This document shows positions 7,570 through 16,750 of a stretch of 64,000 nucleotides of DNA, piece after piece; position 1 is the first letter of the stretch, and every line of letters starts with the position of its first letter. A model generated the notes under the pieces. It was given only the letters and a program-made list of their open reading frames with translations, ran no database searches and had not been told where the DNA came from. The position numbers and the translations under genes are program-made. The DNA comes from JBNAGF01 sp049801055. Lineage in GTDB: Bacteria; Pseudomonadota; Alphaproteobacteria; Rhodobacterales; Rhodobacteraceae. The stretch covers positions 62,001 to 126,000 of the forward strand of contig NZ_JBNAGF010000007.1 of the NCBI RefSeq assembly GCF_049801055.1. The letters are read 5' to 3'.

Positions 7570-9000
7570 TCAGCCCATGCGATCCCAGAGTGGAAGACAC
7601 ATCGTGCCAACACGATCTTCAATGGCTTGCATTGCATCGACAATCAGATCCTCGCGCCACCGCGGCCCAACCAATTGCACCGAAACCGGTTGAGGGCCGT
7701 TCGGAAGATCGGCAAGCCGGGTCGGGATGCAGCCCGCAGGCTGGCCGATGAAATTCATGGAATAGGAATAAACAGCCGAGCCCAGAGCCTCGTGTATGCC
7801 GTTCGACCCTTCGGTATCGCGGTCGGGGCCAAAGAAGGGGCGCGGCAGGAAGGGTGTTAGCACCAATGGGTATTTGGACAGAAACAGGGACCATTCCCGC
7901 GCGTAGTGGCTGCGCTTGGCCATCATCTCCAGTAGGTCCTTCTCGAGAAATGGCGGGAATTCGCGGAAATAGCCATCGAACACCGCGCGGATTGTGTCTG
8001 ATCCATAAGCCTCGATGTCCTGTTTCATCAAGGTCCAGACTTCACCCATCAGCGCCCGGTAACCGGCGCGCCCGCATTCATACACGTTCGGTGGTTCGAC
8101 TTCGTGCAGGTCGTAACCGGCATCCGTCAGGGCGTCCCTTGCCGCGTCCAGCGCAGCATCGACCTCGGGGTGGAGGTCATATTCAAAGGTGTTTTTAGTG
8201 AATGCAACCTTGACCGGTCCATTCGGATGATCGCCTCGCCACGGTAGCGGCACGTGAAACGGATCGCGCGGGTCCGGGGCGATCATGGTCGGCATTGCAA
8301 GATGCAGATCGGCGGCCGTTCGGGTGATCAGGCCCTGAACCGACATGGCCTGCGCAAGCATCCCGCGCTCTGCTTTCTGGCTGGGGTTCCACGCGGGAAC
8401 ACGGCCAAGACCGGGCTTGACCGTGACCGCGCCATTGGCGGCCGCCGGGAAGCGGAGCGAACCTCCGATGTCGTTGCCGTGTGCCAGTGCCCCGATTCCA
8501 GCCATCACGGCCGACCCGGCGCCACCCGAAGACCCGCCGGGAGAAATGTGGCGCCCCCACGGATTGAAAGTTCTTCCGTGAAGGGGGTTGTCGGTATCGG
8601 CTCTAAAGGAAAATTCAGGTGTGTTCGTCCGCCCGATGACGACTGCTCCGGCGCTCTGCAGATTGGCCACAAGGGGTGCATCATCGGGGGCTATCAAGTC
8701 CTTTAGTGCCGGAACACCGTTCGAAGTGGCATGACCTTTCTGATCCACGTTGATCTTTATCGTTACGGGAACACCGTGCAGCGGGCCGGTGCTTTCGCCA
8801 TCATCGCGGGCCCGATCCAGGGCGTCGGCCCGGGCCAGAGCCTCGGCCCCCAGATCTTCGACCACCGCATTCAGTTCAGGATTGACCGAATTCATTCGGT
8901 CGAGCGCAGATGAAACAGCATCTCTCGCGGTGATCTCACCGGATTTGGTACGGGTGGTCAGATCGGTGGCGCTCAGCCGCCATAGGTCGCTTGATGACAT
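7570..9000 (-). CDS. Amidase signature family hydrolase
   Basis: A 476-residue amidase signature enzyme that hydrolyses a C-N amide bond. The Ser-cis-Ser-Lys triad is readable: Lys in VPVTIKINVDQKG (near residue 80), the Gly/Ser-rich SPGGSSGGAGSA (near residue 155), and the nucleophile Ser in NDIGGSLRFPAA. The start at 8998-9000 has GGGAG upstream (minus strand); the frame is open to 9108 but the family starts at MSSSDLWRL. Residues 350-420 and the C-terminus fit family length. It lies downstream of prpE on the same strand, 183 bp away and beyond a stem-loop, so it is probably a separate unit. The substrate is unknown; GatA is unlikely because gatB/gatC are absent. Confidence 0.88.
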   Translation of the reverse strand: MSSSDLWRLSATDLTTRTKSGEITARDAVSSALDRMNSVNPELNAVVEDLGAEALARADALDRARDDGESTGPLHGVPVTIKINVDQKGHATSNGVPALKDLIAPDDAPLVANLQSAGAVVIGRTNTPEFSFRADTDNPLHGRTFNPWGRHISPGGSSGGAGSAVMAGIGALAHGNDIGGSLRFPAAANGAVTVKPGLGRVPAWNPSQKAERGMLAQAMSVQGLITRTAADLHLAMPTMIAPDPRDPFHVPLPWRGDHPNGPVKVAFTKNTFEYDLHPEVDAALDAARDALTDAGYDLHEVEPPNVYECGRAGYRALMGEVWTLMKQDIEAYGSDTIRAVFDGYFREFPPFLEKDLLEMMAKRSHYAREWSLFLSKYPLVLTPFLPRPFFGPDRDTEGSNGIHEALGSAVYSYSMNFIGQPAGCIPTRLADLPNGPQPVSVQLVGPRWREDLIVDAMQAIEDRVGTMCLPLWDRMG

Positions 9001-9133
9001 GAAAAATCTCCCTGCGTGTAGATTAGGCGGATCGGGTCCACACGCAAGGTTCATTCGGATACGCCGTGGCGATGCCGGGTGTTCTGATGTTTGCCAATGG
9101 CCGCGCACAGGTTCCGGAGCTATGTGGCGCTGT

Positions 9134-9169
9134 GCCTCCCCTTTAGGCAGGAGCCAAACAAGGGGAGGC
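9134..9169 (-). terminator. Strong stem-loop after prpE (terminator-like, no U-tract)
   Basis: GCCTCCCCTT (9134-9143) pairs perfectly with AAGGGGAGGC (9160-9169) over a 16-base loop, 15 bp beyond the prpE stop. On the minus strand no T-run follows. It may stabilise the mRNA end or act with other termination factors. Confidence 0.5.
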
Positions 9170-9183
9170 CAATGGGTGTTGTC

Positions 9184-11073
9184 CTATGCTGCGTAACCGA
9201 TGGTTTTCAATGCTTCGGTGATCTCGTCAAGGATCGCCGGGTCGTCGATGGTGGCGGGCATCTTGAACGACTTGCCGTCGGCAATTGAAACCATGGTGCC
9301 GCGCAGGATCTTGCCGGATCGGGTCTTGGGCAGTCGATCTACGACAACAGCCAGCTTGAAAGCCGCAACGGGACCAATTTTCTCGCGCACCAGCTTGACC
9401 ACTTCGGTGACGATATCGGAGTGTTCGCGGCTTGTGCCGGCATTCAGGCACAAAAATCCGACGGGCATCTGCCCTTTGAGCTGGTCCGTGACGCCAATCA
9501 CAGCGCATTCGGCTACATCAGGGTGCGCGGCAAGCACTTCTTCCATTGCGCCGGTGGACAGGCGGTGGCCGGCAACGTTGATCACGTCATCGGTGCGCGC
9601 CATGATGTAGACATACCCGTCCTCGTCCATCATTCCCGCATCGCCGGTCTCGTAGTATCCGGGAAAGGTATTGAGGTAGGACTTCTGATATCGCTCTTCG
9701 GCGTTCCATAGGTTTGGCAGGGTGCCGGGCGGCAGCGGCAGTTTAATCGCGATCGCACCCAGCGTTCCGGGCGCAACAGGGTGCCCGGCGTCATCAAGAA
9801 TGGTGACATCGTAACCCGGCATCGGCACGGTCGGCGAGCCCAGCTTGGTCGGCAGCTCTTCGATGCCCAGCGGGTTGGACGCGATTGCCCAGCCTGTTTC
9901 TGTTTGCCACCAGTGGTCGACCACAGGCACCTTTAGCTGATCCTGGGCCCAGACAATGGTATCCGGGTCGGCGCGTTCGCCGGCAAGGTAGACCTGCTTG
10001 AGACAATTCAGATTATATTTCTTGACAAGCTCGCCTGTCGGGTCTTCGCGTTTGACGGCACGAAAGGCGGTCGGGGCGGTGAAGAAACTCTTGACATTGT
10101 GTTCCGAGATCACGCGCCAGAACGTGCCCGCATCCGGTGTGCCCACAGGCTTGCCTTCGAACACGATGGTGGTGTTGCCGTGGATCAGTGGCGCGTAGCA
10201 GATGTAGGAATGCCCCACGACCCAGCCCACGTCCGAGGCGGCCCAGAACACGTCACCGGGGTCCACATTGTAGAGGTTCTTCATTGTCCAGTTCAGCGCC
10301 ACAAGCTGACCGGCCGTGTGGCGGATGACGCCCTTGGGGGCCCCGGTGGTGCCAGAAGTGTACAGGATGTAAGCAGGGTGGTTGCCTTCGACCGGGACAC
10401 ATTCCGCAGGTTCGACGCCATACTGGAACCCGTGCCAGTTGAAGTCCCGGCCTTCGATCAGTTCGGCGACCTCTTGTTCGCGTTGGAAGATCACGCAGAA
10501 TTCCGGCTTGTGAGTGGCCTGGTCAATGGCACCGTCCAGCAACGGCTTGTAGTGCACCACGCGACCTGGCTCTAACCCGCAAGACGCGGCAATGATCGCC
10601 TTGGGTTTCGCATCGTCGATACGCACGGCCAGTTCATTGGCGGCGAACCCGCCGAAAACGACCGAGTGGATGGCTCCGAGACGGGCGCAGGCCAGCATGG
10701 CTTCGAGCGCTTCGGGGATCATCGGCATGTAGATGATCACCCGGTCGCCTTTGTCGATGCCCTTGGCGCGCAGCGCACCGGCCAGGTTTGCAACTCGGTT
10801 GCGCAGTTCGACATAGGAGATCTCGCGCTTGGTATGGGTGATCGGGCTGTCGTAGATGATAGCGGTCTGTTCGCCACGTCCTTGTTCGACATGCCGGTCA
10901 ACTGCGTTGTAGCAGGTGTTGACGCGGGCATCCGAAAACCACTCGTAAAGGGGGGCCGCCTCGTCAAACAGCGCCTTGCTGGGCGGCTGGACCCAGTCGA
11001 TCGCTTTGGCCGCTCCCATCCAGAAGCCCTCGGGATCGTTTTTCCAACCTTCGTAGACGTCTTTGTAAGACAT
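9184..11073 (-). CDS. prpE: Propionyl-CoA synthetase (AMP-forming)
   Basis: Activates propionate, and probably acrylate or related C3 acids, to the CoA ester with ATP. The 629 residues are typical for PrpE. Seen in order: the N-terminal ACAS_N region, the P-loop YTSGTTGAPKGV (near residue 255), VDHWWQTETGWAIASNP, ETGDAGMMDEDGYVYIMAR, and the C-terminal KTRSGKILRGT with the acetylatable Lys. A GGAGG before ATG 11071-11073 sets the start. Downstream of maeB on the same strand but 270 bp away, it has its own leader carrying several TTTGCAAA-like sites. In Ruegeria, PrpE is known to take part in propionate and DMSP-derived acrylate use. Confidence 0.93.
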   Translation of the reverse strand: MSYKDVYEGWKNDPEGFWMGAAKAIDWVQPPSKALFDEAAPLYEWFSDARVNTCYNAVDRHVEQGRGEQTAIIYDSPITHTKREISYVELRNRVANLAGALRAKGIDKGDRVIIYMPMIPEALEAMLACARLGAIHSVVFGGFAANELAVRIDDAKPKAIIAASCGLEPGRVVHYKPLLDGAIDQATHKPEFCVIFQREQEVAELIEGRDFNWHGFQYGVEPAECVPVEGNHPAYILYTSGTTGAPKGVIRHTAGQLVALNWTMKNLYNVDPGDVFWAASDVGWVVGHSYICYAPLIHGNTTIVFEGKPVGTPDAGTFWRVISEHNVKSFFTAPTAFRAVKREDPTGELVKKYNLNCLKQVYLAGERADPDTIVWAQDQLKVPVVDHWWQTETGWAIASNPLGIEELPTKLGSPTVPMPGYDVTILDDAGHPVAPGTLGAIAIKLPLPPGTLPNLWNAEERYQKSYLNTFPGYYETGDAGMMDEDGYVYIMARTDDVINVAGHRLSTGAMEEVLAAHPDVAECAVIGVTDQLKGQMPVGFLCLNAGTSREHSDIVTEVVKLVREKIGPVAAFKLAVVVDRLPKTRSGKILRGTMVSIADGKSFKMPATIDDPAILDEITEALKTIGYAA

Positions 11074-11160
11074 GCCATCCTCCTCCGAATAGGTTGAAAC
11101 AGGTGTTAGGATGCGGGTCAGGCATCGGGCAAGCCCGCAGCGCAATCCAGCGTCAGATTA

Positions 11161-11266
11161 TCGCAAAAAATTTGCAGAATCGACGAAATCGGCTCTGCAA
11201 AATTTGCAAACCGCCAACTTCGGAATAATTCTCGGCGAAACTGACTGATTTCTGCAAATCTGCAAA
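11161..11266 (-). promoter_or_regulatory. Cluster of TTTGCAAA-type sites upstream of prpE (candidate ScfR/PccR operator)
   Basis: A perfect TTTGCAAA lies at 11203-11210, one base from TCTGCAAA at 11194-11201. TTTGCAGA is at 11171-11178, preceded by TCGCAAAA. Two abutting TCTGCAAA copies lie at 11251-11266. The block is about 90-190 bp upstream of the prpE start. ScfR-family regulators (PccR, RamB, MccR) bind paired TTTGCAAA motifs, and PccR of Rhodobacter sphaeroides controls propionyl-CoA assimilation. The repeats are seen; the regulator is inferred. Confidence 0.6.
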
Positions 11267-11343
11267 CTCAACGGGTGCAAATTCGGCAAGCGGCTTGCGC
11301 CGGAGATTCGGATTGTCCGGCGCAGTTGTGCATGGACATTCGA

Positions 11344-13617
11344 TCAACCGTAATGGGCGACCGGGGTTCCGGCAATCGCGGCCATGTTCAGAAGCCCGCG
11401 AGCGGTGATCGACGGCGAAACGATGTGCGCCCTGTTGCCCATTCCCATCAAGATGGGGCCAACCTCGAGCCCTCCGGCGCGCATTTTCAGGATGTTGCGC
11501 ACTGCGCTTGCGGCATCGGCGTGAGCAAAAACGAGCACATTGGCCTCGCCCTGCAGTCTGGAGCTAGGGAAAATCCGGTCGCGCAGAGCCGGGTCCAACG
11601 CAGTATCCACCGGCATTTCGCCTTCATAGACGAAATCCCGTGGTGCACTATCCAGTATGGCAAGCGCGGCGCGCAGGCGTTTCCCGGCGCCTTCTTTCTG
11701 ATTGCCGAACTGCGACTGAGAGCACAGAGCGATACGCGGTTCCAGTCCGAAGCGGCGCACATGCCGGGCTGCACCAATGGCAATGCGCGCAATCTCCTCA
11801 GGCGTCGGGAGTTGATGCACATGCGTGTCGGCGATGAACAGCGGCCCATCTTCCAGGATCATCAGCGACAAGCCGCCATGTGGGCTGAGTGTCGATGAGC
11901 CCAACACCTGAGTTACATAGTTTAGATGCCACCGATACTCTCCGAAAGTGCCGCAAATCAGGCTGTCGGCCTCGTTGCGATGCACCATGATCGCACCAAT
12001 GGCTGTGGTGTTGGTTCGCATGATTGCCTTGGCCAGATCCGGCGTGACCCCGCGCCTTTGCATGATGTCGTAGTAACTGTTCCAGTAATCATAATAGCGT
12101 GGATCGTTTTCCGGGTTCACGAGCTGAAAATCCCGCCCCGGGCGGATTCCCAGTCCCATGCGCTCGCATCGGCTTTCGATAACCTCGGGACGTCCAATCA
12201 GAATTGGGGTTTCCGTGGTTTCTTCGAGAATTGCCTGCGCGGCCCGCAGTACGCGTTCCTCTTCGCCTTCGGCAAACACGATACGGCGGGATGCGGCTCG
12301 GGCAGCCTCGAACACCGGACGCATAAGGAGGGCTGATTTGAATACTGTCTGGTTCAGCTTTTCTTTATAGGCCTCCAGATCCGCAATTGGAGTTTTGGCG
12401 ACCCCGCTCTCCATGGCGGCCTGTGCGACCGAAGATGAAACGACGCCGACAAGGCGCGGATCAAAAGGTTTCGGGATCAGGTAGTCGGCACCGAAGGTCA
12501 TCTGCTCGCCCTGATATGCGGCGGCGGCCTCGGCGCTGGTGGTGGCGCGGGCCAGCTCGGCAATACCGTCAACACAAGCGATCTGCATTGCGTCGTTGAT
12601 CTCTGTCGCACCGGCATCCAGCGCGCCCCGGAAGATAAACGGAAAACACAGCACGTTGTTAACCTGGTTCGGGAAATCGCTGCGCCCGGTGGCGATGATG
12701 GCATCCGGTGCCACCTTGCGGGCCTCGTCTGGCAGGATTTCCGGAACCGGATTCGCCAAGGCGAAAATAATCGGGCGGCTGGCCATCTTTGCGGCCATCT
12801 CTGGCTTCAGAACATTGGGGCCGGAAAGTCCGAGAAACAGGTCCGCACCCTCGATCACTTCGCCCAGCGTGCGCAGGTCGGTCTTTTGGGCATAGGCTGC
12901 TTTCTGCGGGTTCATATCCTCGGTCCGACCTTCGTAAACAAGCCCGTGAACATCGCACAGCCAGACGTTTTCCCGTTTGACGCCGAGCTTCAGAAGCATG
13001 TTGAGGCAGGCGATCCCGGCCGCGCCGCCTCCGGTCGAAACGATCTTGATGTCCTCAAAAGATTTTCCGGCCACGTGTAGCGCGTTCTTGGCTGCTGCTC
13101 CGACCACGATGGCGGTACCGTGCTGGTCGTCGTGAAAGACCGGGATGTTCATGCGTTCCCGGCAGAGCTTCTCGACGATGAAACAATCGGGTGCCTTGAT
13201 GTCCTCGAGGTTGATGGCTCCGAATGTCGGTTCCAGCGCACAAACGATGTCAGCCAGCTTCTCCGGGTCGGGTTCGTTCAACTCGATGTCAAAACAGTCG
13301 ATGTTGGCGAATTTCTTGAACAGAACGGCTTTGCCTTCCATCACCGGCTTTGAGGCGAGTGCTCCGATATTACCCAATCCCAACACCGCAGAACCGTTTG
13401 TCACCACGGCCACAAGGTTGCCGCGTGCCGTGTAGCGTTCGGCATTTGCCGCGTCTTCCTTGATCTCGATGCACGCTTCGGCCACGCCGGGCGAATAGGC
13501 TCGGGCGAGATCACGGCCATTCGCCATCGGTTTGGTCGCTTTGACCTCGAGCTTTCCGGGTTTCGGATGCTCATGGTAATGCAGGGCAGCTTGGCGGAGG
13601 TTCTGGTTTTCGGACAT
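11344..13617 (-). CDS. maeB: NADP-dependent malic enzyme with C-terminal phosphotransacetylase-like domain
   Basis: Oxidatively decarboxylates malate to pyruvate. The 757 residues form the large MaeB type: the malic enzyme core spans about residues 20-430 (TKPMANGRDLARAYSPGVAE, VFHDDQHGTAI, the Rossmann stretch KIVSTGGGAAGIACL, ATGRSDFPNQVNNVLCFPF). A phosphate acetyltransferase-like domain follows at about 440-755 (RIVFAEGEEERVLRAAQ, LCSQSQFGNQKEGAGKRL), usually a regulatory acetyl-CoA-sensing module. The start is ATG 13615-13617. It is divergent from the VOC-cupin gene, with a dyad at 13640-13653 just upstream. It supplies pyruvate and NADPH during growth on C4 acids or acyl-CoA substrates, fitting its place next to prpE. 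Confidence 0.96.
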   Translation of the reverse strand: MSENQNLRQAALHYHEHPKPGKLEVKATKPMANGRDLARAYSPGVAEACIEIKEDAANAERYTARGNLVAVVTNGSAVLGLGNIGALASKPVMEGKAVLFKKFANIDCFDIELNEPDPEKLADIVCALEPTFGAINLEDIKAPDCFIVEKLCRERMNIPVFHDDQHGTAIVVGAAAKNALHVAGKSFEDIKIVSTGGGAAGIACLNMLLKLGVKRENVWLCDVHGLVYEGRTEDMNPQKAAYAQKTDLRTLGEVIEGADLFLGLSGPNVLKPEMAAKMASRPIIFALANPVPEILPDEARKVAPDAIIATGRSDFPNQVNNVLCFPFIFRGALDAGATEINDAMQIACVDGIAELARATTSAEAAAAYQGEQMTFGADYLIPKPFDPRLVGVVSSSVAQAAMESGVAKTPIADLEAYKEKLNQTVFKSALLMRPVFEAARAASRRIVFAEGEEERVLRAAQAILEETTETPILIGRPEVIESRCERMGLGIRPGRDFQLVNPENDPRYYDYWNSYYDIMQRRGVTPDLAKAIMRTNTTAIGAIMVHRNEADSLICGTFGEYRWHLNYVTQVLGSSTLSPHGGLSLMILEDGPLFIADTHVHQLPTPEEIARIAIGAARHVRRFGLEPRIALCSQSQFGNQKEGAGKRLRAALAILDSAPRDFVYEGEMPVDTALDPALRDRIFPSSRLQGEANVLVFAHADAASAVRNILKMRAGGLEVGPILMGMGNRAHIVSPSITARGLLNMAAIAGTPVAHYG

Positions 13618-13639
13618 GTGGGCAACTCCGGGAAATTTG

Positions 13640-13653
13640 GTTTAGCGTTAAAC
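13640..13653. promoter_or_regulatory. Dyad GTTTA-GCGT-TAAAC upstream of maeB (CceR-like)
   Basis: A perfect 5-bp-arm dyad lies 23 bp upstream of the maeB start. Its core TTAGCGTTAA resembles the LacI-family CceR site of Rhodobacter sphaeroides (as I recall, TGTTA-N-CG-N-TAACA). CceR controls central carbon genes, so maeB would be a sensible target. The dyad is seen; the regulator is inferred. Confidence 0.35.
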
Positions 13654-13765
13654 TATTCTTGAGCGCAGGGGAATGCGTCTTTTGGGTCGGCATTTCGGCC
13701 ATTGCTGTGGCTTGCAAACCAGTGTGAGCACGGCCAGTGTTTCGTCCGCAACCCGGAGGACAATC

Positions 13766-14851
13766 GTGAGCGACTCAATAGCAGAAATGCGCCTGCCTAC
13801 ACAGGAATTGCGCGATGACATTCCCTTTTACACGAATACATTGGGGATGCGGATGGACATGATCTATCCGGCAGATGATCCCAGAGTGGCGGTCTTTTCG
13901 GGGCACGGACTGCGCCTGCGCGTCGAAAGGGGGGCCGCTGAATCCCCCGGCACTATTCGAATCCTGACTGATGCTCCGGATGATTTTGCAAATGGAGAAC
14001 GCGTTCTGATTGCCCCAAACGGCACCCGCGTCGAGATCGAGGAGCGCAATCCACCGCTGGATTTGCCGGTAACAGAGCATGCCTTTGTCGTTCGAAGGCT
14101 CAAGGATCAGGCGCCGTGGGTGATCGGGCGCGCGGGCATGCAGTACCGGGATCTGGTGCCGTCGCGGTTGGGCGGATCGATCATAGCCTCGCACATAAGG
14201 ATACCTGACGGCGGGCCGGTTCCGGACATGGTGCATTTCCACAAAGTCGGGTTTCAGTTGATTTTCTGCATCAACGGCTGGGTCGATGTGCTCTATGAGG
14301 ATCAGGGCGACCGGTTGCGCCTGACCCCGGGCGATTGTTTCATCCAGCCTCCTGAAATTCGCCATCGTGTTCTCGAAGCCAGTGACGATCTGCAGGTCAT
14401 TGAGATCGGTGTTCCCGCCGAACATGTCACGGAAATCGACCACGATATGGAACTGCCTACACCGCATCTTCGGCCCGATCGGGAGTGGGATGGCCAGAAG
14501 TTCGTGCACAATCTTGCCAAGTGCGCGGATTGGCAGCCGTTCCGCGTGCCAGGCTTTGCCTGCCGGGATACGACAATCGCCGAGAACACCTCGGGTGTTG
14601 CTGGTGTTCAGGTTGTTCGCCGGGGCAATGGCGCACCACAGTGGGCGGCCCATGATGCCGATATTCATTTCACATTTGTCATGAACGGCCGTGTCAGGCT
14701 TGAGGGCGAGGGGCAGCTGCCGCGTGACTTGGAGCAGGGCGATGCTTTTGTCGTTCCGCCGGGAATGCGCACACGGCTGAGCAATCCGTCAGATGAGGTG
14801 GAGCTTCTGGAGGTCGCATTGCCCGGATACTTCAAAACCAGCTTGGGATGA
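13766..14851 (+). CDS. VOC-like plus double-cupin protein
   Basis: A 361-residue protein. About residues 5-95 look like a glyoxalase/VOC half (LRDDIPFYTNTLGMRMDM, FSGHGLRLRVE). Two cupin domains follow, at about 130-220 (MVHFHKVGFQLIFCINGWVD with HxH, then PGDCFIQPPEIRHRV) and 270-350 (AAHDADIHFTFVMNG, then QGDAFVVPPGMRTRL). The start is GTG 13766, set by GGAGGA six bases upstream; no ATG fits as well. It is divergent from maeB. Histidines suited to metal binding are present in cupin 1, so it may be a metal-dependent enzyme or a sensor. I do not recognise a characterised member. Confidence 0.72.
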   Translation: MSDSIAEMRLPTQELRDDIPFYTNTLGMRMDMIYPADDPRVAVFSGHGLRLRVERGAAESPGTIRILTDAPDDFANGERVLIAPNGTRVEIEERNPPLDLPVTEHAFVVRRLKDQAPWVIGRAGMQYRDLVPSRLGGSIIASHIRIPDGGPVPDMVHFHKVGFQLIFCINGWVDVLYEDQGDRLRLTPGDCFIQPPEIRHRVLEASDDLQVIEIGVPAEHVTEIDHDMELPTPHLRPDREWDGQKFVHNLAKCADWQPFRVPGFACRDTTIAENTSGVAGVQVVRRGNGAPQWAAHDADIHFTFVMNGRVRLEGEGQLPRDLEQGDAFVVPPGMRTRLSNPSDEVELLEVALPGYFKTSLG

Positions 14852-15045
14852 GATCCGATTCGATGGAACCGGGCCGTAGGGCGCAAGCGGTGCTGTCCGG
14901 AACCGGTCAGGTACCGTTTCAACAAGGGGAGGCAATTCGTCTAGAAATGATACCGGCATTCGGTCGCCATAGTGATCTACATCTCCCACCCGGAGGTCGG
15001 ATAGGGTATTGAGTTCTGACCAGATGATCAAAAAAGGGAATCGCC

Positions 15046-15438
15046 ATGAGCCTCAAGAATGTCGCCCTCGAAGTTCGCGAGAACGCGCATGCACCCTATT
15101 CCCGGTTCAAGGTCGGTGCCGCAGTGAGGGCTGCCTCGGGAACCGTCTACGCGGGTTGCAACGTGGAAAACATCGCTTCGCCCGAAGGAACCTGCGCCGA
15201 GGCAGGGGCGATTGCGGCAATGGTGGCGGCCGGTGAGACCCGCCTCACCGAAGTCTACGTGGTCGCGGCCGGGCCGCAACCGGTCACACCCTGTGGCGGT
15301 TGCAGGCAAAAGCTGGCGGAGTTTGGCGCAGGCGATGTTCGGGTGACCATGGCCACGACGGATGGGGCAGAGACAGCGATGACCATCAACGAACTTCTGC
15401 CCGGTGCCTTTGGTGCCGGCCACATGACGGGCAACTGA
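15046..15438 (+). CDS. cdd: Cytidine deaminase
   Basis: Deaminates cytidine and deoxycytidine to uridine/deoxyuridine. The 130 residues are the short tetrameric form. The zinc motifs are TCAEAGAIAAM (CAE type, with the catalytic Glu) and PCGGCRQKLAEF, giving three Cys ligands as in Bacillus Cdd. PYSRFKVGAAV near the N-terminus binds nucleoside. It is the first gene of a five-gene salvage operon, with four bases between its stop and the deoA ATG. A 194-bp region upstream separates it from the VOC-cupin gene and should hold the operon promoter. Confidence 0.97.
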   Translation: MSLKNVALEVRENAHAPYSRFKVGAAVRAASGTVYAGCNVENIASPEGTCAEAGAIAAMVAAGETRLTEVYVVAAGPQPVTPCGGCRQKLAEFGAGDVRVTMATTDGAETAMTINELLPGAFGAGHMTGN

Positions 15439-15442
15439 GGCA

Positions 15443-16750
15443 ATGGATGCCCGCGCGATCATCGCCAGGCTGCGCCGGGGCGAAACGCCCGCGGTTGACG
15501 AGCTGAGCTGGTTTGCCGAAGGGTTGGCCGACAACAGTGTCAGCGACGCGCAGGCGGGTGCGTTTGCTATGGCTGTCTGTATGAGAGGGTTGAATTCCGT
15601 CGGGCGGGCAGCGTTGACGCTGGCAATGCGCGACAGCGGCGATGTCCTGAGCTGGGATCTTGATGGCCCTGTGATCGACAAGCACTCAACCGGCGGGGTC
15701 GGTGATTGCGTTTCGTTGGTGCTTGCCCCGGCTCTGGCCGAATGCGGGGCCTTTGTGCCGATGATTTCGGGTCGCGGGCTGGGACATACCGGCGGTACGC
15801 TGGACAAGATGGAGGCAATCCCCGGTGTCACCACGCAGGTTGGGCCCAAGCGGCTGGCGCATGTCGTTTCTGAGGTTGGCGCCGCAATTGTCGGCGCAAC
15901 CGCCCGCATTGCACCGGCTGACAAGCGGCTTTACGCCATCCGGGATGTGACAGCGACGGTAGAAAGCCTGGACCTGATCACGGCTTCGATCTTGTCCAAG
16001 AAGCTGGCCGCAGCCCCTGATGCGCTTGTGCTCGATGTCAAACTGGGCAGCGGCGCGTTCATGAAGACGCAGGAAGAGGCCCGCGCGCTGGCCTGTGCCT
16101 TGGTCGAAACGGCCAACGCGGCGGGATGCCGAACGTCCGCCCTAATCACAGATATGAGCCAGCCGCTGGCCCCGTCTCTCGGGAACGCGTTGGAAGTGGC
16201 AGAGGTGATGCGCGTGCTTACCCAAGGCCGGGAAAACCCCCTTGCTGTTCTTGCGGCAGAACTCGGAGGCGTCTTGCTGGCGGATGCAGGGTTGTCCGAC
16301 ACGGCAGAGGAGGGCTCGGCGCGTTTGGCGGACGTCATCCGGGATGGGCGTGCGGCGGAGAGGTTTGGCCGGATGTTGGTGGCGGTTGGCGGACCGCTCC
16401 ACTTCGTAGAGAGCTGGCCCCGGTTCTTGCCTGAGGCGAATGTCATCCAGGAAGTGGTCGCGCGGGAAGACGGCTATGTCGTTGCCATGGACGGTGAGGC
16501 TCTTGGGCTGGCGGTTGTCGAGCTTGGCGGCGGGCGGCAGGTCGAAAGCGATGTGGTGGACCCGTCGGTCGGTATGTCGGGTGTGGTCCGTCTGGGTGAC
16601 AAGGTAGACAAGGGCGCTCCGCTTGCGGTGATACATGCGGCCCGGGAGGATGCCGCCCGCCGCGCCGATCTTGCGATTCGGTCGGCAATAACTCTCGGAC
16701 CCGAGCCGATTCCGGCACCCAATCTTGTGCATGAAAGGATCTCAGCTTGA
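15443..16750 (+). CDS. deoA: Thymidine phosphorylase
   Basis: Phosphorolyses thymidine and deoxyuridine to the base and deoxyribose 1-phosphate. At 435 residues it has normal length. Motifs: DKHSTGGVGDCVSLVLAP (phosphate-binding loop, near residue 80), SGRGLGHTGGTLDKMEAIPG, KKLAAAPDALVLDVK and GAFMKT. The C-terminal domain (about 340-430) has the barrel-sandwich fold expected of pyrimidine phosphorylases. It is translationally coupled to deoB: the deoA stop TGA (16748-16750) lies within TTGA, whose TTG starts deoB. Confidence 0.97.
   Translation: MDARAIIARLRRGETPAVDELSWFAEGLADNSVSDAQAGAFAMAVCMRGLNSVGRAALTLAMRDSGDVLSWDLDGPVIDKHSTGGVGDCVSLVLAPALAECGAFVPMISGRGLGHTGGTLDKMEAIPGVTTQVGPKRLAHVVSEVGAAIVGATARIAPADKRLYAIRDVTATVESLDLITASILSKKLAAAPDALVLDVKLGSGAFMKTQEEARALACALVETANAAGCRTSALITDMSQPLAPSLGNALEVAEVMRVLTQGRENPLAVLAAELGGVLLADAGLSDTAEEGSARLADVIRDGRAAERFGRMLVAVGGPLHFVESWPRFLPEANVIQEVVAREDGYVVAMDGEALGLAVVELGGGRQVESDVVDPSVGMSGVVRLGDKVDKGAPLAVIHAAREDAARRADLAIRSAITLGPEPIPAPNLVHERISA

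Noticed and set aside
11153..11347. 64-residue open frame on the minus strand upstream of prpE
   Set aside because: It covers the TTTGCAAA repeat block, has no ribosome site or recognisable fold, and overlaps the maeB stop. It looks like leader DNA.
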